Of a DNA stretch of 64,000 bases, positions 26,012-34,821 are shown piece by piece (positions within the stretch are counted from its first letter, which is position 1; each line of letters begins with the position of its first letter). The position numbers and the translations under genes are program-made. The stretch is from assembly GCF_004015795.1 (NCBI RefSeq), contig NZ_ML137222.1:14865-78864 (forward strand). Reading direction: 5' to 3'. The notes under the pieces were generated by a model. It had not been told where the DNA came from. It saw nothing but the letters and a program-made list of their open reading frames with translations, and made no database searches. The stretch is from Falsirhodobacter deserti. GTDB taxonomy: Bacteria > Pseudomonadota > Alphaproteobacteria > Rhodobacterales > Rhodobacteraceae.

Positions 26012-26706
26012 CCGATGCCCTCATCCTGATCGTCGAGGACGAGCCCGAGATCGCCGAGATCCTGGAGAGCTACTTGGCACGCGAGGGCTTTCGCGTGATC
26101 TGCGCCCGCGACGGCACCACGGGCCTTGCGCATCACCAGCGCCTGCGGCCCGACCTGGTGGTGCTGGACATCAAGCTGCCGGGGCAGGACGGCTACGAGG
26201 TGCTGGCCGCGATCCGGCGCCGCGGCGAGACGCCGGTCATCATGGTCACGGCGCTTGCCGAGGATCTCGACAAGCTGCAGGCGCTACGGATCGGGGCCGA
26301 CGACTATGTCGTCAAACCCTTCAACCCGCATGAGGTGGTGGCCCGCGCCCGCGCCGTGCTGCGCCGCACGATGGGGCGGGCGCGGGACAGCCTGTTGCGC
26401 GTGGGCCCCCTGACGGTCGATCCTGACGCCCACCGCGCCACGCTCGACGGCGACGCCGGTTCTCTCTCGCTCGACCTGACGCCCACGGAATTCCGCATTC
26501 TCGTCCATATGGCGCGCTCTCAGGGCCGGGCCTTCAGCCGGGCCGACCTGGTGGATGCCTGTCTGCCCGAAGGGTCGGCGCTCGACCGCACCGTCGACAG
26601 CCACGTCAGCAACCTGCGCCGCAAGCTCGCGGCGGCGGGCGCGGATGGCATGCTCGAGGGTGTGCGTGGGATCGGCTACCGTCTGGACGCGCCCCATGTC
26701 CGGTAA
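26008..26706 (+). CDS. OmpR-family response regulator
   Basis: DNA-binding regulator, 232 residues. The receiver domain spans 1-120, with the acidic pocket in IVEDEPEI, the phospho-acceptor Asp at about 54 in VVLDIKLPG, the Thr/Ser switch in IMVTA, and Lys in DYVVKPFNPHE. The winged-helix effector domain spans 130-230 (LDLTPTEFRILVHMARSQG, VDSHVSNLRRKL). BaeR/CpxR-like order next to an RND pump suggests that it controls the pump; the tandem repeat at 21645 is a candidate target. The start overlaps the pump stop and the end overlaps the kinase start by 11 bases. Confidence 0.92.
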   Translation: MTDALILIVEDEPEIAEILESYLAREGFRVICARDGTTGLAHHQRLRPDLVVLDIKLPGQDGYEVLAAIRRRGETPVIMVTALAEDLDKLQALRIGADDYVVKPFNPHEVVARARAVLRRTMGRARDSLLRVGPLTVDPDAHRATLDGDAGSLSLDLTPTEFRILVHMARSQGRAFSRADLVDACLPEGSALDRTVDSHVSNLRRKLAAAGADGMLEGVRGIGYRLDAPHVR

Positions 26707-27775
26707 TCTGAACGCACGGATCACCAAGACGATGGTCGCGCTGACGCTGATCGCGGCGCTTGTCGTCTCTCTGGGGCTGATGGCCTATTTCCTGTTCATC
26801 TACGACTGGCTTTATCCCGATCTCGAGGAGGAGGCAATCTGGCGGACGGCCGACACCGTCATGGTCCTGTTCCTATTGGCCTTCGGGTTGCTGACGGCCT
26901 CGGGGATCGGATGGCGCCTGGCCCGGCGGATCGTCGAGCCGTTGAAATCGGTGGCGGCAGCCGCGCGCCGGATCGCCACCGGCGATTTTTCCGCCCGGGC
27001 CCACCTGCCGGCCGGCAGCTTTCAGGAAGCCGCGGACCTGCTGTCGGATTTCAACACCATGGCCGAACGTCTGGAGCGGGCCGAGACGGAGCTCGGCTAT
27101 TCCAACTCTGCCATCGCGCACGAATTACGCACACCGCTGACCATCCTGCGCGGTCGCCTGCAGGGCCTGTCGGATGGGGTCTTCGATCCGACACCCGAGA
27201 CCTTCGGCCGGCTGATCGCACATGTCGATCAGCTCTCGGTGATCGTCGAGGAGTTGCGCACGCTTGCGCTCGGCAATGCCGGCCAGCTGGACCTCGCCCA
27301 TGCAAGCCTCGATCTGGCCGAAGAGGTCGGTGCCGCGCTGAACGGGCTGGAGGCGGAGCTTGCCGCCGAGGGGATCAATGTGACCCGAGCGCTGGCCCCG
27401 GCCCGGACCGTGGCGGATCGAGCGCGGCTGCGTCAGGCCTGCGTGGCGATGCTGGAGAATTGCCGCAGTTACGCGCCGCAAAGCCGCGTGCATGTCGAGA
27501 CAGGTGTGGAAGGCGGCGAGGCGTTCTTTCGCTGTTCCGACACCGGGCCGGGCCTCTCCGCAGGGGACCGGACCCGCGCCTTTGACCGGTTCTGGCGGGC
27601 GGACGCCTCGCGCGGGCGCAGCCTCGGCGGCTCGGGCCTTGGCCTGCCCATCGTGCGCGCCATCGCACGCGCCCATGGCGGCGAGGCCCGGATCCTGCCG
27701 CATGAGCCAACAGGGCTGATCGTGGAAATCCGCCTGCCGAAGAAGCCCCTTCCCTTGGGAGAGACCGATGACTGA
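26696..27775 (+). CDS. sensor histidine kinase (BaeS-like)
   Basis: Membrane sensor kinase, 359 residues. ATG at 26696 inside the regulator 3' end is preferred over the longer frame, which would be antisense-like in composition. Two membrane helices occur at about 10-33 and 55-80, with a very short periplasmic loop of about 20 residues (DWLYPDLEEEAIWRTAD). A HAMP segment follows (RRIVEPLKSVAAAARRIATGDF), then the phospho-acceptor H142 in IAHELRTPLTIL, N-box MLENCRSYAP, and G-boxes DTGPGL and GSGLGLPIVRAIARAHGG. The tiny loop suggests sensing within or near the membrane, as in intramembrane-type kinases linked to efflux. Confidence 0.91.
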   Translation: MSGNLNARITKTMVALTLIAALVVSLGLMAYFLFIYDWLYPDLEEEAIWRTADTVMVLFLLAFGLLTASGIGWRLARRIVEPLKSVAAAARRIATGDFSARAHLPAGSFQEAADLLSDFNTMAERLERAETELGYSNSAIAHELRTPLTILRGRLQGLSDGVFDPTPETFGRLIAHVDQLSVIVEELRTLALGNAGQLDLAHASLDLAEEVGAALNGLEAELAAEGINVTRALAPARTVADRARLRQACVAMLENCRSYAPQSRVHVETGVEGGEAFFRCSDTGPGLSAGDRTRAFDRFWRADASRGRSLGGSGLGLPIVRAIARAHGGEARILPHEPTGLIVEIRLPKKPLPLGETDD

Positions 27776-29540
27776 CGATCCTGACGCCTACGGCGAACTG
27801 GCTGCGCGGCATGTGTCGATGCGGCGTGTCCTGCAACTCTTCGTCCCCTATCGGGCGCGCATTGCGGGGGTTCTGGCGCTGATGGTCCTTGCCTCGGCCA
27901 TCGGGCTGGCCGGGCCGTTCCTTCTGCGCGCGATCATCGACGTCGCCCTGCCAAAGCAGGATCTGTCGCTGCTGGTCTGGCTTGCGGGCGGCATGATCGC
28001 GGCGGCGCTGGCCTCGGCCGGGATCGGCGCGCTCCAGATCGTGCTGAGCACCCGTATCGGGCAGGCGATCCTGCACGATCTGCGCGTGCGGCTCTACGCG
28101 CATCTGCAGATGCTGTCGTTGCGGTTTTTCACCGGCACCCGCTCCGGCGAGGTTCAGTCCCGGATCGCGGGCGACATTGCCGGGCTGCAATCCCTGATGA
28201 CCGAAACCGCGAACGAGCTTGGCCGCTCGCTCAGTGCGGTGGCGATGACGGCGGTGGCGATCCTCATCCTCGACTGGCGGCTGGCGCTCTTCGTCCTGCT
28301 GATCGTGCCGGTGACCGTACTGATCAGTGCCAAGGTCGCGCGCCTGCGCGAAGCGCTGACCTACCAGCAACAGGCGCGCGCCGCGGACATGTCGGCGGCA
28401 GTTGAGGAGACGCTGTCGGCCCCCGGCATCATCCTTGCCCGGACCATGGGGCGCAGCACCTTTCTGACCCAGCACTTCGCCCGCATCTCGGGCGATCTGG
28501 CGCAGCTGGAGGTCCGTTCGCATACGGCAGGTGAATGGCAATGGTCGCTTATCGGCTTTGCACTTGCGACGCTGCCCGCCCTGACGCTGCTGGCGGGCGG
28601 GCTGTTGATGCAGACGGGCAATCCCGCCACCATCGGCACGCTCGTCGCGATGATCGCACTTCAGGAGCAGCTCCTTTGGCCTTTCGAGCAGTTGCTCGAG
28701 GTCGGCCGCGACACGCGCAAGACCCGCGCGCTTTTCGCCCGCGTCTTCGAGTATCTCGACAAGCCGGTCGAGATCACCGAGTGCGCGGCCCCTGTCACCA
28801 TCCCCCGTGCCGAGATGCGCGGCGAGGTCAAGCTCGACCATGTTCGTTTTGCCTATGCGGAGGGGCAAGACCCCGCGGTTCAGGACGTCAGCCTGACGAT
28901 CCCCGCGGGCAGCCATGTCGCAATCGTCGGACCCACGGGTTCCGGCAAGACCACGCTCGGCTACCTGCTGGCGCGGCTTTACGATGTCGATAGCGGCGCG
29001 ATCCGCTTCGACGGGGTGGATCTGCGCGATCTCAGCTTCGACACACTCTCACAGATGCTCGGGGTGGTCTCGCAGGAGCCGTATCTGCTGAACGCCTCTG
29101 TTGCCGAGAACCTGCGCTTCGCCCGACCGGATGCGACCGAGGCCGAGATGATCGCGGCCGCAAAGGTGGCGCAGATCCACGACCACGTTGCCGCGCTGCC
29201 CGATGGCTATGACACCCTTGTTGGCGAAGGCGGTTTCCGGTTCTCGGGTGGCGAGAAGCAACGCCTGGCGCTGGCTCGCACCATCCTTCGCGATCCGCCG
29301 ATCCTGCTTCTGGACGAAGCGACGAGCGCGCTCGATACCCGAACCGAACGAGCGATGTCCCAGGCGCTGGAGGGGCTGTCGAAGGGTCGCACGACCATCA
29401 CCATCGCACACCGGCTCTCGACCATCCGTGGGGCCGACCTGATCGTCGTGATGCAGCACGGGCGGGTGGTCGAGACCGGCACCCATGCAGCGCTGGCGGC
29501 GAATGGCGGCGTCTATGCCGAACTTCTGGCGGGCGCGTGA
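27768..29540 (+). CDS. ABC exporter, fused membrane and ATPase domains (MsbA-like)
   Basis: Half-transporter expected to dimerise, 590 residues. Six membrane helices lie between about 25 and 300 (RIAGVLALMVLASAIGLAGPFLL is the first). The ATPase domain starts near 350: Walker A GPTGSGKTTLG near 388, Q-loop in VVSQEPYLLN, signature FSGGEKQRLALA near 487, Walker B ILLLDEATSALD, H-loop TIAHRLST. It is coupled to the kinase by an 8-base overlap. Combining a type IV ABC exporter with an RND pump and a two-component system in one transcription unit is uncommon. Lipid or drug export are both plausible. Confidence 0.92.
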   Translation: MTDDPDAYGELAARHVSMRRVLQLFVPYRARIAGVLALMVLASAIGLAGPFLLRAIIDVALPKQDLSLLVWLAGGMIAAALASAGIGALQIVLSTRIGQAILHDLRVRLYAHLQMLSLRFFTGTRSGEVQSRIAGDIAGLQSLMTETANELGRSLSAVAMTAVAILILDWRLALFVLLIVPVTVLISAKVARLREALTYQQQARAADMSAAVEETLSAPGIILARTMGRSTFLTQHFARISGDLAQLEVRSHTAGEWQWSLIGFALATLPALTLLAGGLLMQTGNPATIGTLVAMIALQEQLLWPFEQLLEVGRDTRKTRALFARVFEYLDKPVEITECAAPVTIPRAEMRGEVKLDHVRFAYAEGQDPAVQDVSLTIPAGSHVAIVGPTGSGKTTLGYLLARLYDVDSGAIRFDGVDLRDLSFDTLSQMLGVVSQEPYLLNASVAENLRFARPDATEAEMIAAAKVAQIHDHVAALPDGYDTLVGEGGFRFSGGEKQRLALARTILRDPPILLLDEATSALDTRTERAMSQALEGLSKGRTTITIAHRLSTIRGADLIVVMQHGRVVETGTHAALAANGGVYAELLAGA

Positions 29541-29587
29541 CCGCCCGGCCTCAGTGCTGGATGGCCGCGGCCCGGCGTCTTGCGCCT

Positions 29588-29974
29588 AGGGTCAGGATTT
29601 ATAACCAGTAGATGACGGTTGCGGCGAGGGCGATGGCTGAGAGGAAGACCTTTGGACAGCGGTCATAGCGGGTTGCCACGCGCCTCCAGTCCTTGAGCCT
29701 GCCGAACATGATCCCGATGCGGTTGCGGCGTTTGTATCGACGCTTGTCGTATCTGACGGGTGTCTTGCGTTGCCTTCTACCAGGGATACGGGCGCGTATC
29801 CCTTCGTTCTGCACTGCTTCCCGGAACCAATCGGCGTCGTAGCCGAGATCCCCGAGCAGCCAATCGACCTTTGGCAGGCTGCCGAGGAGCGCCCGTGCGC
29901 CGGTGTAGTCGCTCACCTGGCCGGCGGTTACGAACAGGTCGATCGGCCGCCCTTGGCTGTCGCAGATGGCATGC
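29588..29974 (-). pseudogene. IS5-family (IS427-type) transposase fragment
   Basis: C-terminal third of the same transposase found complete at 33822-34651. The reading frame 29916-29599 ends with the identical RRVATRYDRCPKVFLSAIALAATVIYWL-type tail, and the left tip AGGGTCAGGATTTAT differs by one base from the full copy. Homology stops at about 29974 inside the CDSQGR region, so the N-terminal DDE part is lost. GDLGYD replaces GDRGYD near the catalytic region. It lies 47 bases after the ABC exporter stop. Confidence 0.88.
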
Positions 29975-30499
29975 TACCTACTGAACTCGTGGCGCAGAAC
30001 ATCGACAATCTAGATTTGGCTGCTGAGCGGCTAGCCTCGCTGCCGCAAATATAGTTGTGTTGCCGACGAGGGCCGTAAACCAGATGACGGGCTGCTGCCC
30101 CGATGCAGCAGCAGGAAGCATGCCCGGCCAAGCTTCCCACCCCATCGAAGGCCATTCGCTAGCGCCTCAATTTAGAGGGCTATAGCGTAGGTGTAGTTCT
30201 CCGTTTCGTCAGCTTCGGCCCGCCATACCCCGCCGATTGTCCGCTATAGTGCGATATTGCCGCCGATCACCGCATTCACCGGGTGAGATAGGAAACCTCC
30301 GATTTTACGCTACAGCGGGTAAGTCTTGAAGGTCATTGAACAGCAGCTACCTACCTCATTCCAGACGTTGATCGTCGACTTCGAGTATCTAACAGCTGCC
30401 ATCTCCTAACGTGTCTTACACGACATCTCTGATCCCGGCCTTCACCGGTATGGCGCGATATCTGCGGGTCATCGAGTGACGTTACTGACCCGCAGCTTT
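29975..30499. other. intergenic stretch with one duplicated segment
   Basis: No gene is supported. ORFs here are short and either fuse IS5 remnant with unrelated sequence or lack ribosome sites. The stretch is less GC-rich than its surroundings. It contains the copy-1 repeat described at 30171-30225 and a pair of related CGCTATAG/CGCTACAG motifs near 30243 and 30309. Confidence 0.4.
30171..30225. repeat. 55-bp duplicated non-coding segment, copy 1
   Basis: Begins TTTAGAGGGCTATAGCGTAG and matches 33731-33786 with five substitutions and one indel, in the same orientation. The two copies bracket the DUF418-TetR-IS block. Origin is unknown; it may be an end of a lost mobile element. Confidence 0.75.
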
Positions 30500-31672
30500 T
30501 TAATGCATACGTTCGCTAGAGCTGAAAGAAAGCCGGGTAACCGCCCTAAGCAGCCATTCCAGCGGCCCGTAGCGGAAGTGAGACAACCAGACCTTGCTCA
30601 GAACCAATTGCAGACCAATGATTACCACGTCCACCAGCAGCACTTGCGTCAGCGAAAGCCGATTGATCAGGCCAAGTCCATAACCGTGGAACACCAGCGC
30701 AAGCAGCAGCGACTGCATGAGATAATTGGTGAGTGCCATACGTCCCGCAGAGGCCACCAGAGCGTATGGCCCACCGGCGGCGGGGCGTAGCACGACGTGC
30801 AGAAAGCCGAGAACCATGGCGGCGGAAAGCAGCGGCGCCGTGACGATGGATAAAGCCAGCCCCGCGGTTTCGAAATATGTTCCCGGCGCCAGCGTTGCGC
30901 CTGCGGCATAGGCGAGAGCGCCGGGCAGGCCGACAAAAAGGCCGAGCTGCATCACGCGTCCTGACCAGTTTCGCCGGACAGCTTCGAGATGCGCGAAGAC
31001 TTCCCTCCGGCCGGCGACATAACCCAGCAAAAACATGGCCAGAGCCGTCGGTGCCTGCAGAAGCAGCAACAAGGGAAGGAAATCCCCCAGCACGCGGATG
31101 TGGGCCGCAATGATATCGGCGGCCGTACCACGCCAGTTCTCGGCCTCCGCGCGGATCATGTCCCGAGCCATATCCGTCTGGTCGAGCGACGGCAGGCCTG
31201 CCTGCCACACGGCGAGCCCGGCCCATAACAGCGCTGTCGCTGCAATCAGAGCCACCGCCAGCACGATCAGAAACCGGTCGCTGCGCCTGCGAAGGGCCAG
31301 AAGGATCAGCCCCAGAGCCGCATAGGTGGTGAGAATATCGCCGTGGAAGAGGAAAACCGCATGCAGCGCACCCATCGCGAACAGGCCGGCCTGGCGGCGT
31401 ATAATGCGCGGCAGGAAGCTGGTTCCGGCGCGCTCCGCCGATTGCATCTGCAAGGTCACGGAGTAACCGAACAGGAACGAGAACAGCAGATAGAATTTGA
31501 GCTCGAACAGCGCCGAAACGACGCCCTCGATAAACATGTCGAGAGCACTCGCATCAGGTGAAGGCAGGCCGGTGCCATACCAGGTCGAGGCGAAGGCCAT
31601 GCTGTTGACGACGAGAATTCCGGCCAGCGCAAAGCCGCGCACGGCGTCGATGGCGTCTATGCGCTCAGACAT
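30500..31672 (-). CDS. DUF418-domain membrane protein (YeiB-like)
   Basis: Polytopic inner-membrane protein, 390 residues, with about 8-10 hydrophobic helices. Family signatures: the N-terminal RIDAIDAVRGFALAGILVVN, then FSFLFGYSVTLQM, GALHAVFLFHGDILTTYAALGL, and the DUF418 C-terminal region GRMALTNYLMQSLLLALVFHGYGLGL and GPLEWLLRAVT. The biochemical function of DUF418 proteins is not established; the N-terminus resembles acyltransferase-3-like membrane enzymes. It is translated with an 8-base overlap after the TetR gene, so that regulator very likely controls it. Confidence 0.88.
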   Translation of the reverse strand: MSERIDAIDAVRGFALAGILVVNSMAFASTWYGTGLPSPDASALDMFIEGVVSALFELKFYLLFSFLFGYSVTLQMQSAERAGTSFLPRIIRRQAGLFAMGALHAVFLFHGDILTTYAALGLILLALRRRSDRFLIVLAVALIAATALLWAGLAVWQAGLPSLDQTDMARDMIRAEAENWRGTAADIIAAHIRVLGDFLPLLLLLQAPTALAMFLLGYVAGRREVFAHLEAVRRNWSGRVMQLGLFVGLPGALAYAAGATLAPGTYFETAGLALSIVTAPLLSAAMVLGFLHVVLRPAAGGPYALVASAGRMALTNYLMQSLLLALVFHGYGLGLINRLSLTQVLLVDVVIIGLQLVLSKVWLSHFRYGPLEWLLRAVTRLSFSSSERMH

Positions 31673-32267
31673 CGTTGTGGCCTTTGGGGTGGTTCTGCAG
31701 CATGGCGAGCAGACTGTGCATACTTGCCGTCATCATCTCCGGATCGAAGAAGGGGTCGGCGGCCGCGCGGCTGAAAACGCCGTCAATCCAGGTGGACAGC
31801 AGTGCGATCATCTCGTCGCGTGGTACCGCGAACGGCCGATCCTGCCGGTCGATCAGCGCAGAAAGCGCCTCGATCATCGCCCTGTCGGCCTCGGCGCTCA
31901 GCTTTGCGATGGTCGCGTCACGCGCCGTGGCAGCGGATATTTCGAGAATCAGGCGGCGGATTTCAGGATCGGCGGCCGCGGCCACCACATCTGACAGGAG
32001 CTGCCGGAGCGCCAGACCCGCATCCTGCTGGCCCTTCAGCGCATTCAGCCATTCGATTGTACCGGACGCATTGTCGGCCACGACGGCGTGGATCAGCGCC
32101 TGCTTGTTCGGAAAATAGTGAAACAGCTTGCCCGAGCTCGTCTTGGCTTCCAGCCGCACGGCGTCCGTGCTGGTGCCGTCAAAACCGGACCGGGAGAAGC
32201 AACGCTTTGCGGCGTGGATAAGCTGGGCACGCTGAGCTGCCTGGCTTGCTGGATTGGGTTTTCGCAT
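31665..32267 (-). CDS. TetR-family repressor
   Basis: Transcription factor, 200 residues. Residues 10-58 form the TetR helix-turn-helix (LIHAAKRCFSRSGFDGTSTDAVRLEAKTSSGKLFHYF split by the turn), with the typical KLFHYFPNKQALI. The remaining residues form the helical ligand domain. It heads a two-gene operon with the DUF418 protein. Its ATG directly abuts a 46-base nested palindrome (32268-32313), a strong candidate autoregulatory operator. Confidence 0.9.
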   Translation of the reverse strand: MRKPNPASQAAQRAQLIHAAKRCFSRSGFDGTSTDAVRLEAKTSSGKLFHYFPNKQALIHAVVADNASGTIEWLNALKGQQDAGLALRQLLSDVVAAAADPEIRRLILEISAATARDATIAKLSAEADRAMIEALSALIDRQDRPFAVPRDEMIALLSTWIDGVFSRAAADPFFDPEMMTASMHSLLAMLQNHPKGHNDV

Positions 32268-32313
32268 AAGAGCAGCCTAAATCAGAGTAATTGCTCTGCG
32301 TTAGGCTGCTCTT
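32268..32313. promoter_or_regulatory. 46-bp nested palindrome at tetR start (operator)
   Basis: Outer arms AAGAGCAGCCTAA (32268-32280) and TTAGGCTGCTCTT (32301-32313) are perfect 13-base inverted repeats. Inside them CAGAGTAATTGCTCTG (32283-32298) is a second near-perfect palindrome. Both dyads share the CAGAG/AGAGCAG half-site flavour, suggesting two TetR dimers or dyad cooperation on the tetR-DUF418 promoter. Confidence 0.75.
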
Positions 32314-32390
32314 GGATGAAATTCAATAGGTTTTGTATCATTCAATGGGACTATAGATGTGCCGATTGTCGGCTGGTTTTCTGCGAAAGC

Positions 32391-33671
32391 TGGACACCCG
32401 CAAGAACCTACCGAGCTTGTTGATTTCGTGATTCAATCTGCCCGTCATGATTTGGAGGCGGGACGATGGAGCAGCGGTCTCTATTCGGGTTGTCGGAGCA
32501 TCTGGAGCGCCTGAGCAAGAACGGTGATCCGCTGGAGACGCTCGCGGCGAGTGTGGACTTCTAGTATCTCCGCGGCTGGCTGGTCGATGGGCTGGGATAC
32601 GGCGACGGAGCGAAAGGTGGTCGGCCGCCGTTCGATCCAGTGTCTATGTTCAAGGCGCTGATCCTGCAGGCGCAACACAATCTCAGCGACGCACGCATGG
32701 AGTTCATGATCCGGGACCGGCTCTCCTGGATGCGGTTCCTCGGTTTCGATCTCGGCGCGCCGACGCCCGACGAGAACACGATCCGGCACTTTCGCAAAAG
32801 GCTGACCGAGACGGGAACGCTGAAGCGGGTGATGAAGGCCTTCGACTGGCAACTCCAGAAGAAGGGCTACATCCCCATGTCTGGCCAGATCGTCGACGCC
32901 TCGCTGGTTCCGGCGCCCAAGCAACGCAACACCGAGAGCGAGAAGGAGGCGATCAAGGAGGGCAAATCCGCCCGCGAGATTTGGCCCGACGAGCCGGCCA
33001 AGGCGGCCCAGAAGGACGTGGATGCCCGATGGACCCTGAAGATCGGCGGCAAGGTGCGGTATCGTCCCGACGGAACGCCGCTGCCGATGATCGCGACGCC
33101 GGTCTTCGGCTACAAGAGCCACATCAGCATTGACCAGCGCTTCGGCTTCATCCGCGAGGCGGCCGTGACGTCGGCATCGGCGCCCGACGGACGGCAACTC
33201 AAACACCTGGTGAGCCGGGAGAACACCGGCTCGGAGGTCTGGGCGGGCAGCGCCTATCGCAGCCAGAAGAACGAGAAGTGGCTGGCGGAACGGATGCTGA
33301 CGAGCCGCATCCATCGTCGCAAGCCCGCAGGCAAGCCGATGCCGGAGGCGACCGCTCGCGCGAACGCGAGGAAGTCATCGATCCGCGTCGCCGTCGAGGA
33401 TGTCTTCGCACATCAGAAGGTCCGGTTCGGCCTCTTCATCCGCACGATCGGCATCGCCCGGGCCGAGGCGAAACTGACGCTCGCCAACATCGCCTACTAC
33501 ATGAACCGCTTGATCTTCCATGAGCGTCGCATGATTATGGGATGAATCCGCCCAAAAACGGCAAAACACCACGAAATCACCTCTCTGGTCGCTCCGGGGA
33601 CCGAAAAGCCGGCGCTCCGCACGGCAGCCGCGCCGCTCAGACCAAGGTCAAGGGGTTATTGCGGGTGTCCA
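32391..33671 (+). mobile_element. IS5-group insertion sequence with 13-bp terminal inverted repeats
   Basis: TGGACACCCGCAA at 32391-32403 and its exact complement TTGCGGGTGTCCA at 33659-33671 bound 1281 bases. The similarity extends imperfectly inward (AGAACC versus TAACCC). A second inner inverted pair TGATTTCGTG (32421-32430) and CACGAAATCA (33570-33579) flanks the transposase frame. I found no convincing target duplication outside the ends. Confidence 0.75.
32466..33545 (+). pseudogene. IS5-type transposase with amber codon at residue 33
   Basis: Transposase of the IS5-group element. The natural start ATG at 32466 gives FGLSEHLERLSKNGDPLETL, but an in-frame TAG at 32562-32564 (expected Glu codon in a DFEYLRGW-type context) breaks the gene. 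The rest is open, with a possible ATG restart at 32646: SMFKALILQAQHNLSDARME, LGAPTPDENTIRHFRKRL (first catalytic Asp region), GQIVDASLVPAPKQRN, SAYRSQKNEKWLAER and the final VEDVFAHQKVRFGLFIRTIG (Glu region). A single base change would restore it, so the loss is recent. Confidence 0.85.
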
Positions 33672-33730
33672 TCTCGCTCAGGAAGACCGTCCGTCGAACA
33701 CCCCAGTCGTGCCATCCATCCTTGTTTCAG

Positions 33731-33786
33731 TTTAAGAGGGCTATAGCGTAGACGTAGTTCTCTGTTTCATCGGCTTCGGCCCGCCA
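33731..33786. repeat. 55-bp duplicated non-coding segment, copy 2
   Basis: Second copy of the segment at 30171-30225, direct orientation, ending CGGCTTCGGCCCGCCA. It lies 35 bases before the IS5 element at 33822 and 60 bases after the IS ending at 33671. Confidence 0.75.
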
Positions 33787-33821
33787 AAGATTTCTAACTC
33801 CTTATGCGAAATCAAATGATT

Positions 33822-34651
33822 AGGGTCAGGATTCATAACCAGTAGATGACGGTTGCAGCGAGGGCGATGGCTGAGAGGAAAACTTCTGGACAGCGGTCAT
33901 AGCGTGTTGCCACGCGCCTCCAGTCCTTCAGCCTGCCGAACATGATCTCGATGCGGTTGCGGCGTTTGTATCGGCGCTTGTCGTATCTGACGGGTGTCTT
34001 GCGTTGCTTTCGTCCGGGGATGCAGGCGCGTATCCCTTTGTCCTGCAACGCTTCCCGGAACCAATCGGCGTCATAGCCGCGGTCCCCGAGCAGCCAGCCG
34101 ACCTTTGGAAGGCTGCAAAGCAGCGCCCGTGCGCCGTTGTAGTCGCTGACTTGGCCGGCGGTGACGAACAGGTCGATCGGCCGCCCTTGGCTGTCGCAGA
34201 TGGCATGCAGTTTGGTGTTCATCCCACCCTTGGTTCGACCGATCAGGCGGCCACGCCCCCCTTTTTCGCGGCCATGCTGGTCGCGGTGCGGTGTGCCTTC
34301 AGATAGCTCGCATCGATCATCACGGTCTTCCTCTCTCGGTGCTCTGCGGCCAGGCCCCTCATCATCCGTGCAGAGACGCCTTTCTCGCTCCATCGCTTCC
34401 AACGGCTGTAGAGCGTCTTGTGCGGCCCATAGGCTTTCGGGGCGTCTCGCCAGCGTAAGCCATTCCGGTTGATAAAGATAATCCCGCTCAGCAAGCGCCT
34501 GTCATCCACCCGGGACTTTCCGTGCGACTTTGGAAAGAAGGGTTTCAGACGCGCCATCTGTGCGTCGCTCAGCAAGAAAAGATCCTGTCACCGCTCCGTT
34601 TTCGAAGCGGTGAATCACGCAGCACTACGGAAAGCAATGCATCCTGACCCT
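33822..34651 (-). mobile_element. complete IS5-family (IS427-type) element
   Basis: 830 bases bounded by AGGGTCAGGATTCAT (33822-33836) and the inverted ATGCATCCTGACCCT (34637-34651), 14 of 15 positions matching. Two overlapping frames encode one transposase through frameshifting. It is the intact relative of the fragments at 21215 and 29588, all with the same left tip and orientation. Confidence 0.88.
33833..34575 (-). CDS. IS427-type transposase, two frames joined by -1 frameshift
   Basis: DDE transposase made from two overlapping frames. The first is 34575-34243 (110 residues: LSDAQMARLKPFFPKSHGKSR, NGLRWRDAPKAYGPHKTLYS, VMIDASYLKAH with the first catalytic Asp). The second is 34402-33833 (GRTKGGMNTKLHAICDSQGRP, GDRGYDADWFREAL with the second Asp, RRNRIEIMFGRLKDWRRVATRYDRCP with the Glu region). 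The transition is at A5G6 (34266-34256 read on the minus strand), a slippery run of the sort used for programmed frameshifting in IS427 elements. No other damage is seen, so this copy may be active. Confidence 0.85.
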
Positions 34652-34821
34652 GAGGAAAGAAGGGCTAAGGCCGCGCCATCTGCGCATCCGTCAGCCAGAA
34701 AAGAATGCTCATCGATCGGTCTGCTTGCGGAGCCTGAAACACGCCCGACAAGCAAGATCAATGGGTCCTGGCCCCAATCTGGGGGCACTGGATCTGGGCT
34801 GGAACATCAGCGCGGGAATGC
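34652..34821 (-). pseudogene. short IS5 OrfA start remnant and junction
   Basis: Bases about 34655-34715 on the minus strand repeat the start of the IS427-type OrfA (a TDAQMARP-like stretch followed by a stop and PFF) immediately beside the complete element, so a second copy once abutted here. The rest up to the Slam-like gene stop holds no gene. Confidence 0.55.

Noticed and set aside
29770..30054. 94-codon plus ORF across the IS5 fragment end
   Set aside because: Chimera of antisense transposase and unrelated sequence.
32268..32313. Palindrome as an IS or attachment end rather than an operator
   Set aside because: It abuts tetR exactly, has no partner copy near the IS at 32391, and its nested half-sites suit a TetR operator better.
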